Assembly: GCF_037023145.1 (NCBI RefSeq)
Contig: NZ_CP146094.1
Coordinates: 186,001-250,000 of the forward strand
Direction of reading: 5' to 3'
Length of the DNA stretch: 64,000 nucleotides
From: Ralstonia sp. RRA
GTDB lineage: Bacteria; Pseudomonadota; Gammaproteobacteria; Burkholderiales; Burkholderiaceae
Positions 9,191 through 17,463 of this stretch are shown here, piece by piece. The stretch's first letter is position 1; every line of letters begins with the position of its first letter. The notes under the pieces were generated by a model. The model was not told the origin of the DNA and ran no database searches. It saw only the letters and a list, made by a program, of their open reading frames with translations. The position numbers were made by a program, and so were the translations under genes.

Positions 9191-9952
9191 TCAGCGGAGA
9201 CCATCCACCAACGACTTGGTGTTCTGGCCGTCTTGATGAATTGCATTGTAAAAAACGCTCCTTGATTCAGCGTCCTGCTTTCGCTTCGCCAATTCGTCCA
9301 TCTGCGCAGCAGATTTCATCGCGCCGTTCTGGTCGACCAACAATCTCATGACTTGGGCGTTCTGCATAACGAGCCGGTTCATCTGTGCATTAAGTAGCTG
9401 CACGTCTTCGTTTGTTCCCAAGGTGGCAGGAATCTGCGCTTGCCATTCAGCTGCCATTGCGAAGTCATCCTGAACCGATTTCAAAAGCGCCGCCTCGTTC
9501 TGCGCACGGATCTGCGCCGCTTTGACGTTCGCTTTTACTGCATCTTGTTGCGATGCTAAATAGTCCTGCCAACTACGTCCCGAAAGCTGCGCTTCAGTGA
9601 ACCGCTTGTTCAAGGCATCAGAAACGTTGTTCAAATCCCCCATGACATTCTTCAAGCTGCCGATGTAGTTGTAGACAGACTGCAAGTCAGTCATTGATAC
9701 CCCGCCCAATGCAGCCAGCTGTCGGGGATCAAGCGATTTCAACTGCTGTACAGCCATCCGGTACTGCTGGATTTGCGTCGCATACTGTTGAGCCTGCGTG
9801 ACGACCCGCTGCGCGGTCTGGCCAGCCTTGACAATGTTTTGGGCGAAGTTCGACGGATCGAACACAAGCCCGCCTGTGAACACTGGCATCCCGCCGGCAA
9901 AGCACGAACCCGAAATAAACGTGGCGATCACTACTGCGATTAGCTTATTCAC
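9191..9952 (-). CDS. virB5: VirB5/TrbJ-like minor pilus protein (first paralogue)
   Basis: The likely start is the GTG at 9952, which overlaps the virB4 stop by 8 nt and gives the signal peptide VNKLIAVVIATFISGSCFAGG; the longer frame to 10075 lies inside virB4. The mature part is helical and Gln-rich (FDPSNFAQNIVKAGQTAQRV, QQYATQIQQYRMAVQQLKSL). It is a tandem paralogue of the following gene. ~253 residues, normal for the family. Confidence 0.85.
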   Translation of the reverse strand: MNKLIAVVIATFISGSCFAGGMPVFTGGLVFDPSNFAQNIVKAGQTAQRVVTQAQQYATQIQQYRMAVQQLKSLDPRQLAALGGVSMTDLQSVYNYIGSLKNVMGDLNNVSDALNKRFTEAQLSGRSWQDYLASQQDAVKANVKAAQIRAQNEAALLKSVQDDFAMAAEWQAQIPATLGTNEDVQLLNAQMNRLVMQNAQVMRLLVDQNGAMKSAAQMDELAKRKQDAESRSVFYNAIHQDGQNTKSLVDGLR

Positions 9953-12479
9953 TTTCCGCGGCCTCCCCGATGCGCACCAATTCTTCGATGAACTGCTCTT
10001 GCCAATCTGGCACCAATTTGGCTTTGAACTCCTCGAATTTCTTCTTGGCCAGCTGATCCGAACGCAGGCATGCAAGCATTTCTGGCGGGAACTTGACGTT
10101 CACCATCCGAGACATCCCCTCGGGATTGACAAAGTAATACTGAACTTTACGTTTTGCTGTGCGGATCCGTTCGATCTGTTCGGCATTGAGCTGGAACTTA
10201 TCGCGGTACAAGTCGAGGTGCGCCATCACGCTCGGATTCGGCAAGAAGATCCGGTTCTGAATGTTGTCGATGATCGTCGTGAAGATATCGCTGTCTGCAA
10301 TTTCCGCCAAAGATTGTGTTGTCATTCCGACAATTGCATTCTTTTTAGCCAAAGTGCGAAGCCAGTTGTCAAAGCGTTCACGAAGCTTTTTATTCTTCAG
10401 GAGATACCAAACCTCTTCGAGGTAAATCAACGTCGGTTTAATTGCCGCCGTTGGATCGAGCGTCAGCATTTCATCAATGCAGAAGAATGCATAGTCGATA
10501 AACACTGGCGCCAGAATCTCGTCCTCTAGCAGACCGCCCATCTCAACATCAGTGAAGTCAGACAGCCGGAAGTCATCTTCGACACTGTCGAAATGAGGAT
10601 ACGTGCCGCCGTCCTCGAGCCACGGCAGCAATTCCTTGTAGAGCTCACTCGACAGCGGGCGCACAAAGTCAGCGAGTTCAGACAGCCGCCAGTGCTCAGG
10701 GGGCTGATCGGCCAACATGTTCAGGGCTTTGTTGAAGGTAAGCTCATCCTCGGTCTTCCACTCATACGACCGCAAGGTAACGATAAGTTGAAGCCACCGC
10801 ATTAGCCAACCGCGCTTCGTCAAGTCCTTCACCACGCGCAGCGGATTCATCCGTGGTGGCTTCCCAGTACTGGGGTTCATGTCAATGTGTTTGGCGCCCT
10901 GCAGGCCAGAGGTCACGTAGCACGAATAGTCCTTGTCAAAGATCAAGACATTGCAAGGGTGGTACTTGAAGAACTGCGAAATGAGGAAGTTCAGCAACGT
11001 GGTCTTGCCGGAGCGTGAAGGGCCGACAACGAAGAAGTGAGGCAGATCTCCCTGGTGGAAGTTGTAGTTAAACGGTACGTTATGCTCGGTGGGCAGCAAC
11101 GCTAGCGCTGGAATAGGCCGTTGTAGCTGGGCCGACAAGTGCGTGTTGCGCCGGTCACCGGTGCGAATGGCACGAAGCTGGGCAAGATCGGCGAGATTGC
11201 CGACGTTCACGAAACCCCATCGAACGATGTTTGCCCATTGGCCTGGCAGAGTCGCAGTGAAGGCCGACAACGCGTACATGCGCTCGCGAACAACTTTCGC
11301 GCCGACGAGAGTTCGCATTGCGCTGCCAACTGCCGACAGCGTCTCTTCCATCTCCTTTTCGGTGTCACCGTACGACAGAATGGTCATGTTGTAGTGACCA
11401 AACTGCCGCTCACGTGCAGTCAAGTCCTCGAGCGCGGATGCAGCGTCGTCCGCGAGCGCGAGCTTCCCCGCATCGACCTTGTCCGATTCGGTCTTGGTCA
11501 TCTGCTCGATCATGAGGCTCATCCACGGCTTCGAGGAAGCCATGAAGTGATCCTGTGTGTCCTGTATGTACTTCTGCGCTTTTTCCTTTGGCCAAATCTC
11601 AAAACACTGGCTGACGGTGATCTCGCCGTCGATCTGCAGGAGCGGGTCCGTTACACCAGGACCGATGACGTTTGGCCAATTCTTTACACTCATGGCGCCG
11701 ACGTAGCGGACCACGTCACCTTCGAACTCGAGGTGCTTTTTCTTACGGCGAAGCGTCGAATCCGGGAGATACGTATTGAGATAGATAGGCGTATCAGGCA
11801 TGGCCACACGATGGTGGTCATTCGGCGGGCTAACTCGCCGATGCATGAACGTCAACAACTCGTTGTTCTGCAGCTTCTTGAATCCGAGAGAGCCGACGGT
11901 CGTCTCGAATTCTTCGAGGATCTGACGGAAATGGTTCTCATGCGAATCAAACTGCTCGAATGCGAACGATGCATTTTTGCGCGCGGACGTTGCCGCCGTC
12001 CCCAGCTTCCAAAGGGCGGGCAAAAGCCCAACCTTGTAGCGGTCCATATGGTTTGACAGCTTGTCGAAGAAGCCGGAAGTGCCGCCGAGATTCCGGTAGA
12101 TGACGGCGAAGTAGTGCCGGTTCTCGTATTGGCGTTGCCCGAATAAGTGCTGCTTCCAAGTCAGGTCGAGGTATTTACCGATCGGCGTGGGAAAATCGGC
12201 GTCGGGATAATGCTCTGTCCGACGACGGTCCATGATCGACCAGACGAGGATGTGCTCGTCAAAGACCTTCAGCGCCCGCTCGAAGTTTTCAACGTAGCCG
12301 TCAGTCTCAATTGGAAGGCGCCCCTCAGCATCAATACCCGCGACCTCATAGACGACCATCAACGACCCATCGACGTTGAATACCATGTCAGAGGCATTCA
12401 GCCCCATCCACGGAACCATCTCAGAGAAGCTGCGGACCGATTTGAGGTACGAGCCGAGAATCGCCTTAATGCTCAACAT
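9945..12479 (-). CDS. virB4: VirB4/TrbE-like ATPase
   Basis: Energises pilus assembly and substrate transfer at the inner membrane. 844 residues. The N-terminal CagE/TrbE/VirB domain is followed by the P-loop domain with Walker A GPSRSGKTT near residue 485 (FFVVGPSRSGKTTLLNFLI), Walker B TLIYLEEVWYLL near 683, and the VirB4 signature GMTTQSLAEIADSDIF with IQNRIFLPN downstream. It overlaps virB3 by 7 nt and virB5 by 8 nt. Nothing unusual in the catalytic motifs. Confidence 0.95.
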   Translation of the reverse strand: MLSIKAILGSYLKSVRSFSEMVPWMGLNASDMVFNVDGSLMVVYEVAGIDAEGRLPIETDGYVENFERALKVFDEHILVWSIMDRRRTEHYPDADFPTPIGKYLDLTWKQHLFGQRQYENRHYFAVIYRNLGGTSGFFDKLSNHMDRYKVGLLPALWKLGTAATSARKNASFAFEQFDSHENHFRQILEEFETTVGSLGFKKLQNNELLTFMHRRVSPPNDHHRVAMPDTPIYLNTYLPDSTLRRKKKHLEFEGDVVRYVGAMSVKNWPNVIGPGVTDPLLQIDGEITVSQCFEIWPKEKAQKYIQDTQDHFMASSKPWMSLMIEQMTKTESDKVDAGKLALADDAASALEDLTARERQFGHYNMTILSYGDTEKEMEETLSAVGSAMRTLVGAKVVRERMYALSAFTATLPGQWANIVRWGFVNVGNLADLAQLRAIRTGDRRNTHLSAQLQRPIPALALLPTEHNVPFNYNFHQGDLPHFFVVGPSRSGKTTLLNFLISQFFKYHPCNVLIFDKDYSCYVTSGLQGAKHIDMNPSTGKPPRMNPLRVVKDLTKRGWLMRWLQLIVTLRSYEWKTEDELTFNKALNMLADQPPEHWRLSELADFVRPLSSELYKELLPWLEDGGTYPHFDSVEDDFRLSDFTDVEMGGLLEDEILAPVFIDYAFFCIDEMLTLDPTAAIKPTLIYLEEVWYLLKNKKLRERFDNWLRTLAKKNAIVGMTTQSLAEIADSDIFTTIIDNIQNRIFLPNPSVMAHLDLYRDKFQLNAEQIERIRTAKRKVQYYFVNPEGMSRMVNVKFPPEMLACLRSDQLAKKKFEEFKAKLVPDWQEQFIEELVRIGEAAESE

Positions 12480-12793
12480 AGGATGTCACGCCCAAAGCCG
12501 TGCGGCCGCTTGATTTTTGACTTCCGATCGATCCGGACCCATGGGTCGTAGATGTCAGACTGTTTGCTGTACTGCGTGTAGATCTGGTAGATGTTTTCGT
12601 CTCGCTTGGTAAGCCAAACGAGGAACAGATGCAGAAGGACGAAGACGGGTAAATACAACCAGATGCGCCATACCCCAAGCATCGCGACAGCGATCGAGAT
12701 GTGAACGATCGCAAGGCGCCGCTCGACGCCAGCGATCGTTTGAACTCTCATCAGGGAGGGGTGGATTACTGTGGTGCGCGGTTCGTAATCCAT
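12473..12793 (-). CDS. virB3: VirB3/TrbD-like membrane protein
   Basis: 106 residues with two adjacent hydrophobic segments (IVHISIAVAMLGVWRIWLYL, VFVLLHLFLVWL) flanked by an N-terminal HPSLMR motif typical of VirB3. A basic C-terminal tail follows. AAGGGGGA lies before the ATG at 12793. Between virB2 and virB4, and overlapping virB4, as expected. VirB3 works with VirB4 in pilus assembly. Confidence 0.85.
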   Translation of the reverse strand: MDYEPRTTVIHPSLMRVQTIAGVERRLAIVHISIAVAMLGVWRIWLYLPVFVLLHLFLVWLTKRDENIYQIYTQYSKQSDIYDPWVRIDRKSKIKRPHGFGRDILC

Positions 12794-12808
12794 AGCGTCC
12801 CCCTTCTC

Positions 12809-13168
12809 TTAGCAGCCGCTGCCTGCAGCGCCACCCGATGTTTGGATCGCGCCCAACCAGGTAGCTGCTTGCAAAGCGATGGAAATGCCAACGATGACCG
12901 CCAAGCCGCGGCCGATCCAACCGCTGACCTCCCCCGCAGCCCACAGCAACCCCAGGATCACCACAACAATCCCTGAGATTGCGTAGCCGACGGGGCCGGT
13001 CATAAGGTGGAAAAAATCACACAGAATGCCCGTGATCGGAAGCGTCATTACGGCGAGAGCCGGCGTGGAAGAAATCCCTACAGCCGACAGGAGCGCGAAC
13101 GCTGCCCATTTACGCTGCTTCTGCGAGATCGTGTTGAATACCGACAGTTGGGACATCAAAAGTTTCAT
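12809..13168 (-). CDS. virB2: VirB2/TrbC-like major pilin precursor
   Basis: 119-residue prepilin: a long leader with a cleavage-like site after STPALA, then two hydrophobic helices (GYAISGIVVVILGLLWAAG and GRGLAVIVGISIALQAATWL) separated by a short polar loop, as in VirB2. GGAG precedes the ATG at 13168. Its 5' end overlaps the 3' end of virB11 by 59 nt, a longer overlap than elsewhere in this operon. Confidence 0.85.
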   Translation of the reverse strand: MKLLMSQLSVFNTISQKQRKWAAFALLSAVGISSTPALAVMTLPITGILCDFFHLMTGPVGYAISGIVVVILGLLWAAGEVSGWIGRGLAVIVGISIALQAATWLGAIQTSGGAAGSGC

Positions 13169-14159
13169 ATCGATTGCTCCTATAGATCAGTTTGGTTTCG
13201 TACTCTTTCGTCTGGCGGTTAAAGCCATCGACACTCACTACTTCAGCGACAATCCGGTCGTCGCCAACCAGAGTCATGAAGACCATCACCTGGAAGGCAG
13301 AAGCGATACGCACTTGAATGCCCTCACGGCTATCAGGCGCGTCACTCGCTTGCGCAACCATGTCCTCGAATCGAATCAACCCTTCCCTGCCGTTGTTAGC
13401 GTGCAGGGTCACGAGTGGGCCTGGGTGGCCTGTGTTGGCGGACTGCAGCAAATCGTTTGCTTCTGCACCACGTGCCTCGCCGAGGACGATGCGGTTGGGG
13501 TTCTGTCGCAGCACACTCTCGAGCAGCCGCTTTGCAGTAATCTTCCGCTGCAGATCGATTTGCAGACGTACGCTGTTCGGCGCTTTGAGTACAAGCTCCG
13601 GCACCTGCTCGATGGTGATAATCCGATCCCCTTCGGGGAAACAGCCAAGTAGCGTGTTGGCGAAAGTTGTTTTCCCCGAACCAGTACTTCCGACGACCGC
13701 CACTCCGAGTCGCTTGCGAACAACGTCCACGAGGAAATCCGCGATCTCCTTGGGAAGGGCTCCCTGCCTGATCCAGTCATCCATTGACATGACGACCATG
13801 TTGTTTCGCCGGAAACAAATGGTCGGGCCGTCGACCGCCACCGGCGGCAACGTAGCCTCAACGCGGAAACCTGGAAGCTTCGTGCTGACGATTGCATCAG
13901 CAGACTCTTGGCTAACGGTGAACCCGGAATTTGACGCCAGCAGCGTGATGGCGGCTTCAATCTGGCTCGCACTGATCTTTGCGCCGGTGCTGAATTGGCG
14001 GCCACCCTGCTGGACCCACACGTCGTCCGGCCGGTTGATCATGATGTCCGTTACCGATTGATCATCAAACCACTCTTGCAGAGTCGTCAGGCAGTTCCGG
14101 ACCTTCGCCAAGACACTCTGTTCGCGCCTGCTCTTCGCGTCCCCAATTGGATCGCTCAT
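13110..14159 (-). CDS. virB11: VirB11/TrbB-like secretion ATPase
   Basis: Hexameric cytoplasmic ATPase that, with VirB4, switches between pilus building and DNA transfer. From the ATG at 14159 (GGGGGA ahead) it has 349 residues: an N-terminal domain (SVTDIMINRPDDVWV), Walker A GSTGSGKTT near 157-165, the Asp box IITIEQVPEL, Walker B NRIVLGEARGAEA and the His-box GHPGPLVTLHAN. All motifs of the VirB11/TadA class are intact. The frame could start at 14180 but that codon has a poorer ribosome site. Confidence 0.93.
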   Translation of the reverse strand: MSDPIGDAKSRREQSVLAKVRNCLTTLQEWFDDQSVTDIMINRPDDVWVQQGGRQFSTGAKISASQIEAAITLLASNSGFTVSQESADAIVSTKLPGFRVEATLPPVAVDGPTICFRRNNMVVMSMDDWIRQGALPKEIADFLVDVVRKRLGVAVVGSTGSGKTTFANTLLGCFPEGDRIITIEQVPELVLKAPNSVRLQIDLQRKITAKRLLESVLRQNPNRIVLGEARGAEANDLLQSANTGHPGPLVTLHANNGREGLIRFEDMVAQASDAPDSREGIQVRIASAFQVMVFMTLVGDDRIVAEVVSVDGFNRQTKEYETKLIYRSNRYETFDVPTVGIQHDLAEAA

Positions 14160-14269
14160 CACATCCCCCGTGTGCAACAATCTTTGCCAGCTTCGAATCT
14201 ACTAGTACTTCTCAGGGAGAAATAGCGAGAAACGCAGCCTAAGAGGGGGATGTTTCCGGGGCGAACAGG

Positions 14270-14908
14270 TTACGAACCGAAGATCCTTTGCGAGTTGGCG
14301 AGCATGACTGCAACAGGCAGCGCCATGACAAGCGCCCAAAGGGGCATGAACAACGGGGTCACCGGCAGCGGGGCAACCAGGTACATGACCGGGAAGAAGA
14401 TGATCCAAAGCAGAGCGTGCGCTGCGAGCGAAAATGCGCTCGGATTCTGATATGCGAATCCCGCCAGCTTCTTTGCACGCGTCATGTAGCCATCAACCAC
14501 GCAGGCCAAGAGGAACGGAGCTACGTAAGCCAACCAATGCGCGATGATGAACACACGGATCATCATCCCGTAGAGATTGATCACCATAGAGCCGAAGTAA
14601 GAATTGGTGAGCGCGGAAAAGTGCTTCAAAGCACCGCTCATCGCATGTGCCTTGCGCACATCGTCTTCTGACAGATGTGTCTTGTTTAGATCTGCGATAA
14701 ATCCGGTATCCACGAAGGCGGCCTTGTACACAGCTTTCGCCCGGCCAACAATGTGCTCCGTCATGTCGTCGCCGAAGACCGAACGCGTCATTTCAACTTC
14801 GCGGGCTACCCGGTCCAATCCCGACTGCACCGACACCAAGGCCGGCACAGACAATAGGACGACCAGGGTTAGCAGGATCCAGAACTTGAGATGCAGTCCC
14901 CATTTCAT
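14270..14908 (-). CDS. DUF4400-type integrating-element membrane protein
   Basis: 212 residues with four or so membrane spans: LKFWILLTLVVLLSVPALV at the N-terminus, a soluble 100-residue part (SVFGDDMTEHIVGRAKAVYKA), then MIRVFIIAHWLAYVAPFLLA, ALLWIIFFPVMYLVAPL and LWALVMALPVAVML. This matches the DUF4400/TIGR03747 membrane proteins found next to TraD in integrative and conjugative elements. The ATG overlaps the previous gene by 4 nt. Likely a partner of the coupling protein (inferred from the usual gene order). Confidence 0.75.
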   Translation of the reverse strand: MKWGLHLKFWILLTLVVLLSVPALVSVQSGLDRVAREVEMTRSVFGDDMTEHIVGRAKAVYKAAFVDTGFIADLNKTHLSEDDVRKAHAMSGALKHFSALTNSYFGSMVINLYGMMIRVFIIAHWLAYVAPFLLACVVDGYMTRAKKLAGFAYQNPSAFSLAAHALLWIIFFPVMYLVAPLPVTPLFMPLWALVMALPVAVMLANSQRIFGS

Positions 14909-15570
14909 CGCGCGGCTCCAGATCTTGCCTGCTCTAACGTTCCGCCCGGCAGCTCACTTACCCGACCAATATCTTTGGCCGTCATGATCCGGCTACAAAG
15001 CAGATATCGATTCCCCAGTCGGGCTTCAGGCTCCGGGGGAGGGATGCGGACAAATCTGATTGTTTCCAGACCAAGGCGGCGGGCCCATGAACCGATGGGT
15101 TCTTCAAACGGCGGCCAAGTACGCCTCCGACCGGATGCGTCAAAGCCGACCGCGATGTATTCCATGGCGACGTCGGCCGAAAGAGCGAGCGACTCTAGGA
15201 AAGCAACCATTGAATCGGTGCTTCTGCGGGACGTCTCGTACACTTCAAGAAACCGTTGGATTGCGGTCCGTATTGCCTCAACGACCAATGATTCACCGTC
15301 GGCACCTGGATAGCTTTCAGACAGAATCTCGCAGAACTTCATGGCCGATTGTTGCAAGGTCGGCCATTGATGGAAGATCGGCCGCGCCGACGCCTTCGTT
15401 TCCGTGGAACGGAGGACGTTCGCCAGAATTACGTCCCCTTGCCGGCTGATGCTTGATACGTTGACCTCTCGCGCGCCTCGGGTGCGCTTGCGAAACTCGG
15501 TTCCAGCGAGGTCGATTACCTGCGATTCCATAGCTTGCTTCTTGCGTGATTTATGGAGGTGGACATTCAC
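14905..15570 (-). CDS. Transfer-region protein of unknown function
   Basis: Up to 221 residues, no signal or membrane segment. The basic N-terminus is followed by a mixed alpha/beta body (SESYPGADGESLVVEAIRTA, STDSMVAFLESLALSADVAM, PPFEEPIGSWARRLGLETIR). Lies between traD and the DUF4400 gene with a 4-nt overlap downstream and 3 bp upstream, so it is surely co-translated. The start is a GTG at 15570 right after the traD stop, or the ATG at 15531; neither has a strong ribosome site. No family recognised. Confidence 0.65.
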   Translation of the reverse strand: MNVHLHKSRKKQAMESQVIDLAGTEFRKRTRGAREVNVSSISRQGDVILANVLRSTETKASARPIFHQWPTLQQSAMKFCEILSESYPGADGESLVVEAIRTAIQRFLEVYETSRRSTDSMVAFLESLALSADVAMEYIAVGFDASGRRRTWPPFEEPIGSWARRLGLETIRFVRIPPPEPEARLGNRYLLCSRIMTAKDIGRVSELPGGTLEQARSGAAR

Positions 15571-15573
15571 TCG

Positions 15574-17463
15574 TTACAGAACGAGTTTTGGAATGCGCCC
15601 CTTGATGACAGTGCCTCGATTCCAGACCGCCATGTAATGCAGGTCAGGCAGCTTGCTCATGAGCGTGATCGGAAAAAGCTCTGTGGCCTCCTCCGAGACT
15701 GTTTCGCTCACCGATCCACCGAATTCGATGCCGTGGTCTTCTGTCTTCGAATTTCGGCCATGGCTTCGCGAAACCTTCTTGATGAATGTTTCGCCAATTT
15801 TCTCGGCGATGATTTCCTGCGTATCAGCGTCTTGCGTTGCACCCGCGATCAGATTGTTGAAGTTCCCTATCATTCGCTTCGCTTTTACTTCTGACCCTAG
15901 CTTGTCTGCAAGGTCGGCAAAGGTCTGGCCGCAAGCAATGATGTCAAGGCCCGCGCCGCGGCCCTTATTGAGTTCCTGAATCACAGGCTCACACATCACG
16001 TCGCCCCACTCGTCGATCAAGACCACAATGCGAGACTTGTCTTTGACATTCTTGTCGTAGTTGTAGCGCTCACCCGCAACGGCCTGGAGATCAGACAAGA
16101 GTGCTGCCGCGATCGCCGATCCAACTTCCGGGTCGCTCAGAGAATCTAGTCCCGCATAGAAGATGTACCCACCGTCGACGATTTTCTTGGTGTCAAAGAT
16201 TGGCCGCGGATCGTCGATGTCGTCGTAGTCAGGGCTAAGAAGACCCTCCAACTCGCCGGCGGTAAGTTTGGTGAGGAGCGGCAGTAGGAGAACCATCATC
16301 TTTGCGAACCACTCACGATTCGACCGTACGGTGCTAATCAGCCCCTTGATCTGCCGTGGTTGTTCTCGCTCAGGGACAGCAGTCTCAAAGAACTCCACAT
16401 AGGCGCGCAACTCAGGGGAGGCGCCTTCCATATCGCCGCCCTTTCCTTTCTCCGGCTTGTTGTACTTTGAAACAAGCGGAGCGACCTGGCTCTCCCAGAG
16501 TGGGACGTTGAGGGTGAAGAATTTCCTCAGAGCCTTTTCCAGAAGCTTCTGCGCCCCGTTAAGGTTTTGGATCGCGTCGAGCAAAGACGACCAGGACGGG
16601 CGTGTGCCGGTATAGATTTGTGCCTGAGCCACATGGTTGACCTGCATCCACACGAACGACCGAAATGACTCGTCACCATCGGAGGGAATCAAAGAAGAAA
16701 TCCGGGAAGCAACCTGTGTCTCGCGGTCCCAGTTCTTAAGCGTATCGATTCGCACGGACTCCGAGGGAAATGCAGGGTGGAACGTAAGCACCTTCTCGGG
16801 CCGCCCCGATAGCGTGCCAGCGTTCCTCGCAATCTCCTTAAGATCGTGGTCACCTTTTGGGTCCAGGATGACAATCGTGTAGCCGCGCAACGCAAGCTGG
16901 TACACCAGCAGGCTGTACAACGTTGTCTTGATTGCGCCGGTGGTTGCCAAGACGGCCGTGTGTCCTTGCATGGCCGTCAGCGGCATCAGCATGTCGCTTT
17001 CTTCCGCAAGCCCATGAATCCATTGAAGACCCTTGGCATTCTTCGGGTCGAGCTGAGAGCCCTTTAGTCCTCGAACCTTCAAGAACCATTTCGGTGGGTA
17101 GACGGCGGCAAGATCACGCTTCATGATCTCCGTTGCCTGCTGAGTATGGCTTGGCTCCCATCTGAAGCCCCACCCTAGCCACAGGTTGTCACCGAACTTC
17201 GGAATGTTGATTCGAACTACGTCTGCCTTCAGGAACGTGAACGGTTTTCCTGCCAAATTTGCCTTGAAATCCCAAATCCGTTTCGCCTGACTTCCGCGCC
17301 AAAGCAGCATGCCCGCAGATCCAGCACCCATCCAAAGAAACGCCGAGGTGCTGATATCCGAAGTAAGAGCGATGCCCGTCATTGAGACCAGCGACACACC
17401 CCACGCCGCCGCGGACCGGGCTTCATACGTCGGACGGAAGAGGTTCTGGAAATCGATGATCAT
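15574..17463 (-). CDS. traD: TraD/VirD4-like coupling protein with altered Walker A
   Basis: Couples the relaxosome to the secretion channel. I chose the ATG at 17463 because it overlaps the relaxase stop (ATGA). About 629 residues: two N-terminal membrane segments (AAWGVSLVSMTGIALTS, SAFLWMGAGSAGMLLW), then the TraD ATPase. GHTAVLATTGAIKTT at ~165-180 occupies the Walker A position, but the invariant Gly before Lys is Ile (GAIKT, not GxGKT). Asp-Pro-Lys-Gly-Asp (VILDPKGDHD) and Walker B VVLIDEWGD (~480) are normal. C-terminal TraG-like parts follow (IIACGQTFADLADKLG). Codons ATC-AAG at the site are unambiguous. Confidence 0.9.
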   Translation of the reverse strand: MIIDFQNLFRPTYEARSAAAWGVSLVSMTGIALTSDISTSAFLWMGAGSAGMLLWRGSQAKRIWDFKANLAGKPFTFLKADVVRINIPKFGDNLWLGWGFRWEPSHTQQATEIMKRDLAAVYPPKWFLKVRGLKGSQLDPKNAKGLQWIHGLAEESDMLMPLTAMQGHTAVLATTGAIKTTLYSLLVYQLALRGYTIVILDPKGDHDLKEIARNAGTLSGRPEKVLTFHPAFPSESVRIDTLKNWDRETQVASRISSLIPSDGDESFRSFVWMQVNHVAQAQIYTGTRPSWSSLLDAIQNLNGAQKLLEKALRKFFTLNVPLWESQVAPLVSKYNKPEKGKGGDMEGASPELRAYVEFFETAVPEREQPRQIKGLISTVRSNREWFAKMMVLLLPLLTKLTAGELEGLLSPDYDDIDDPRPIFDTKKIVDGGYIFYAGLDSLSDPEVGSAIAAALLSDLQAVAGERYNYDKNVKDKSRIVVLIDEWGDVMCEPVIQELNKGRGAGLDIIACGQTFADLADKLGSEVKAKRMIGNFNNLIAGATQDADTQEIIAEKIGETFIKKVSRSHGRNSKTEDHGIEFGGSVSETVSEEATELFPITLMSKLPDLHYMAVWNRGTVIKGRIPKLVL

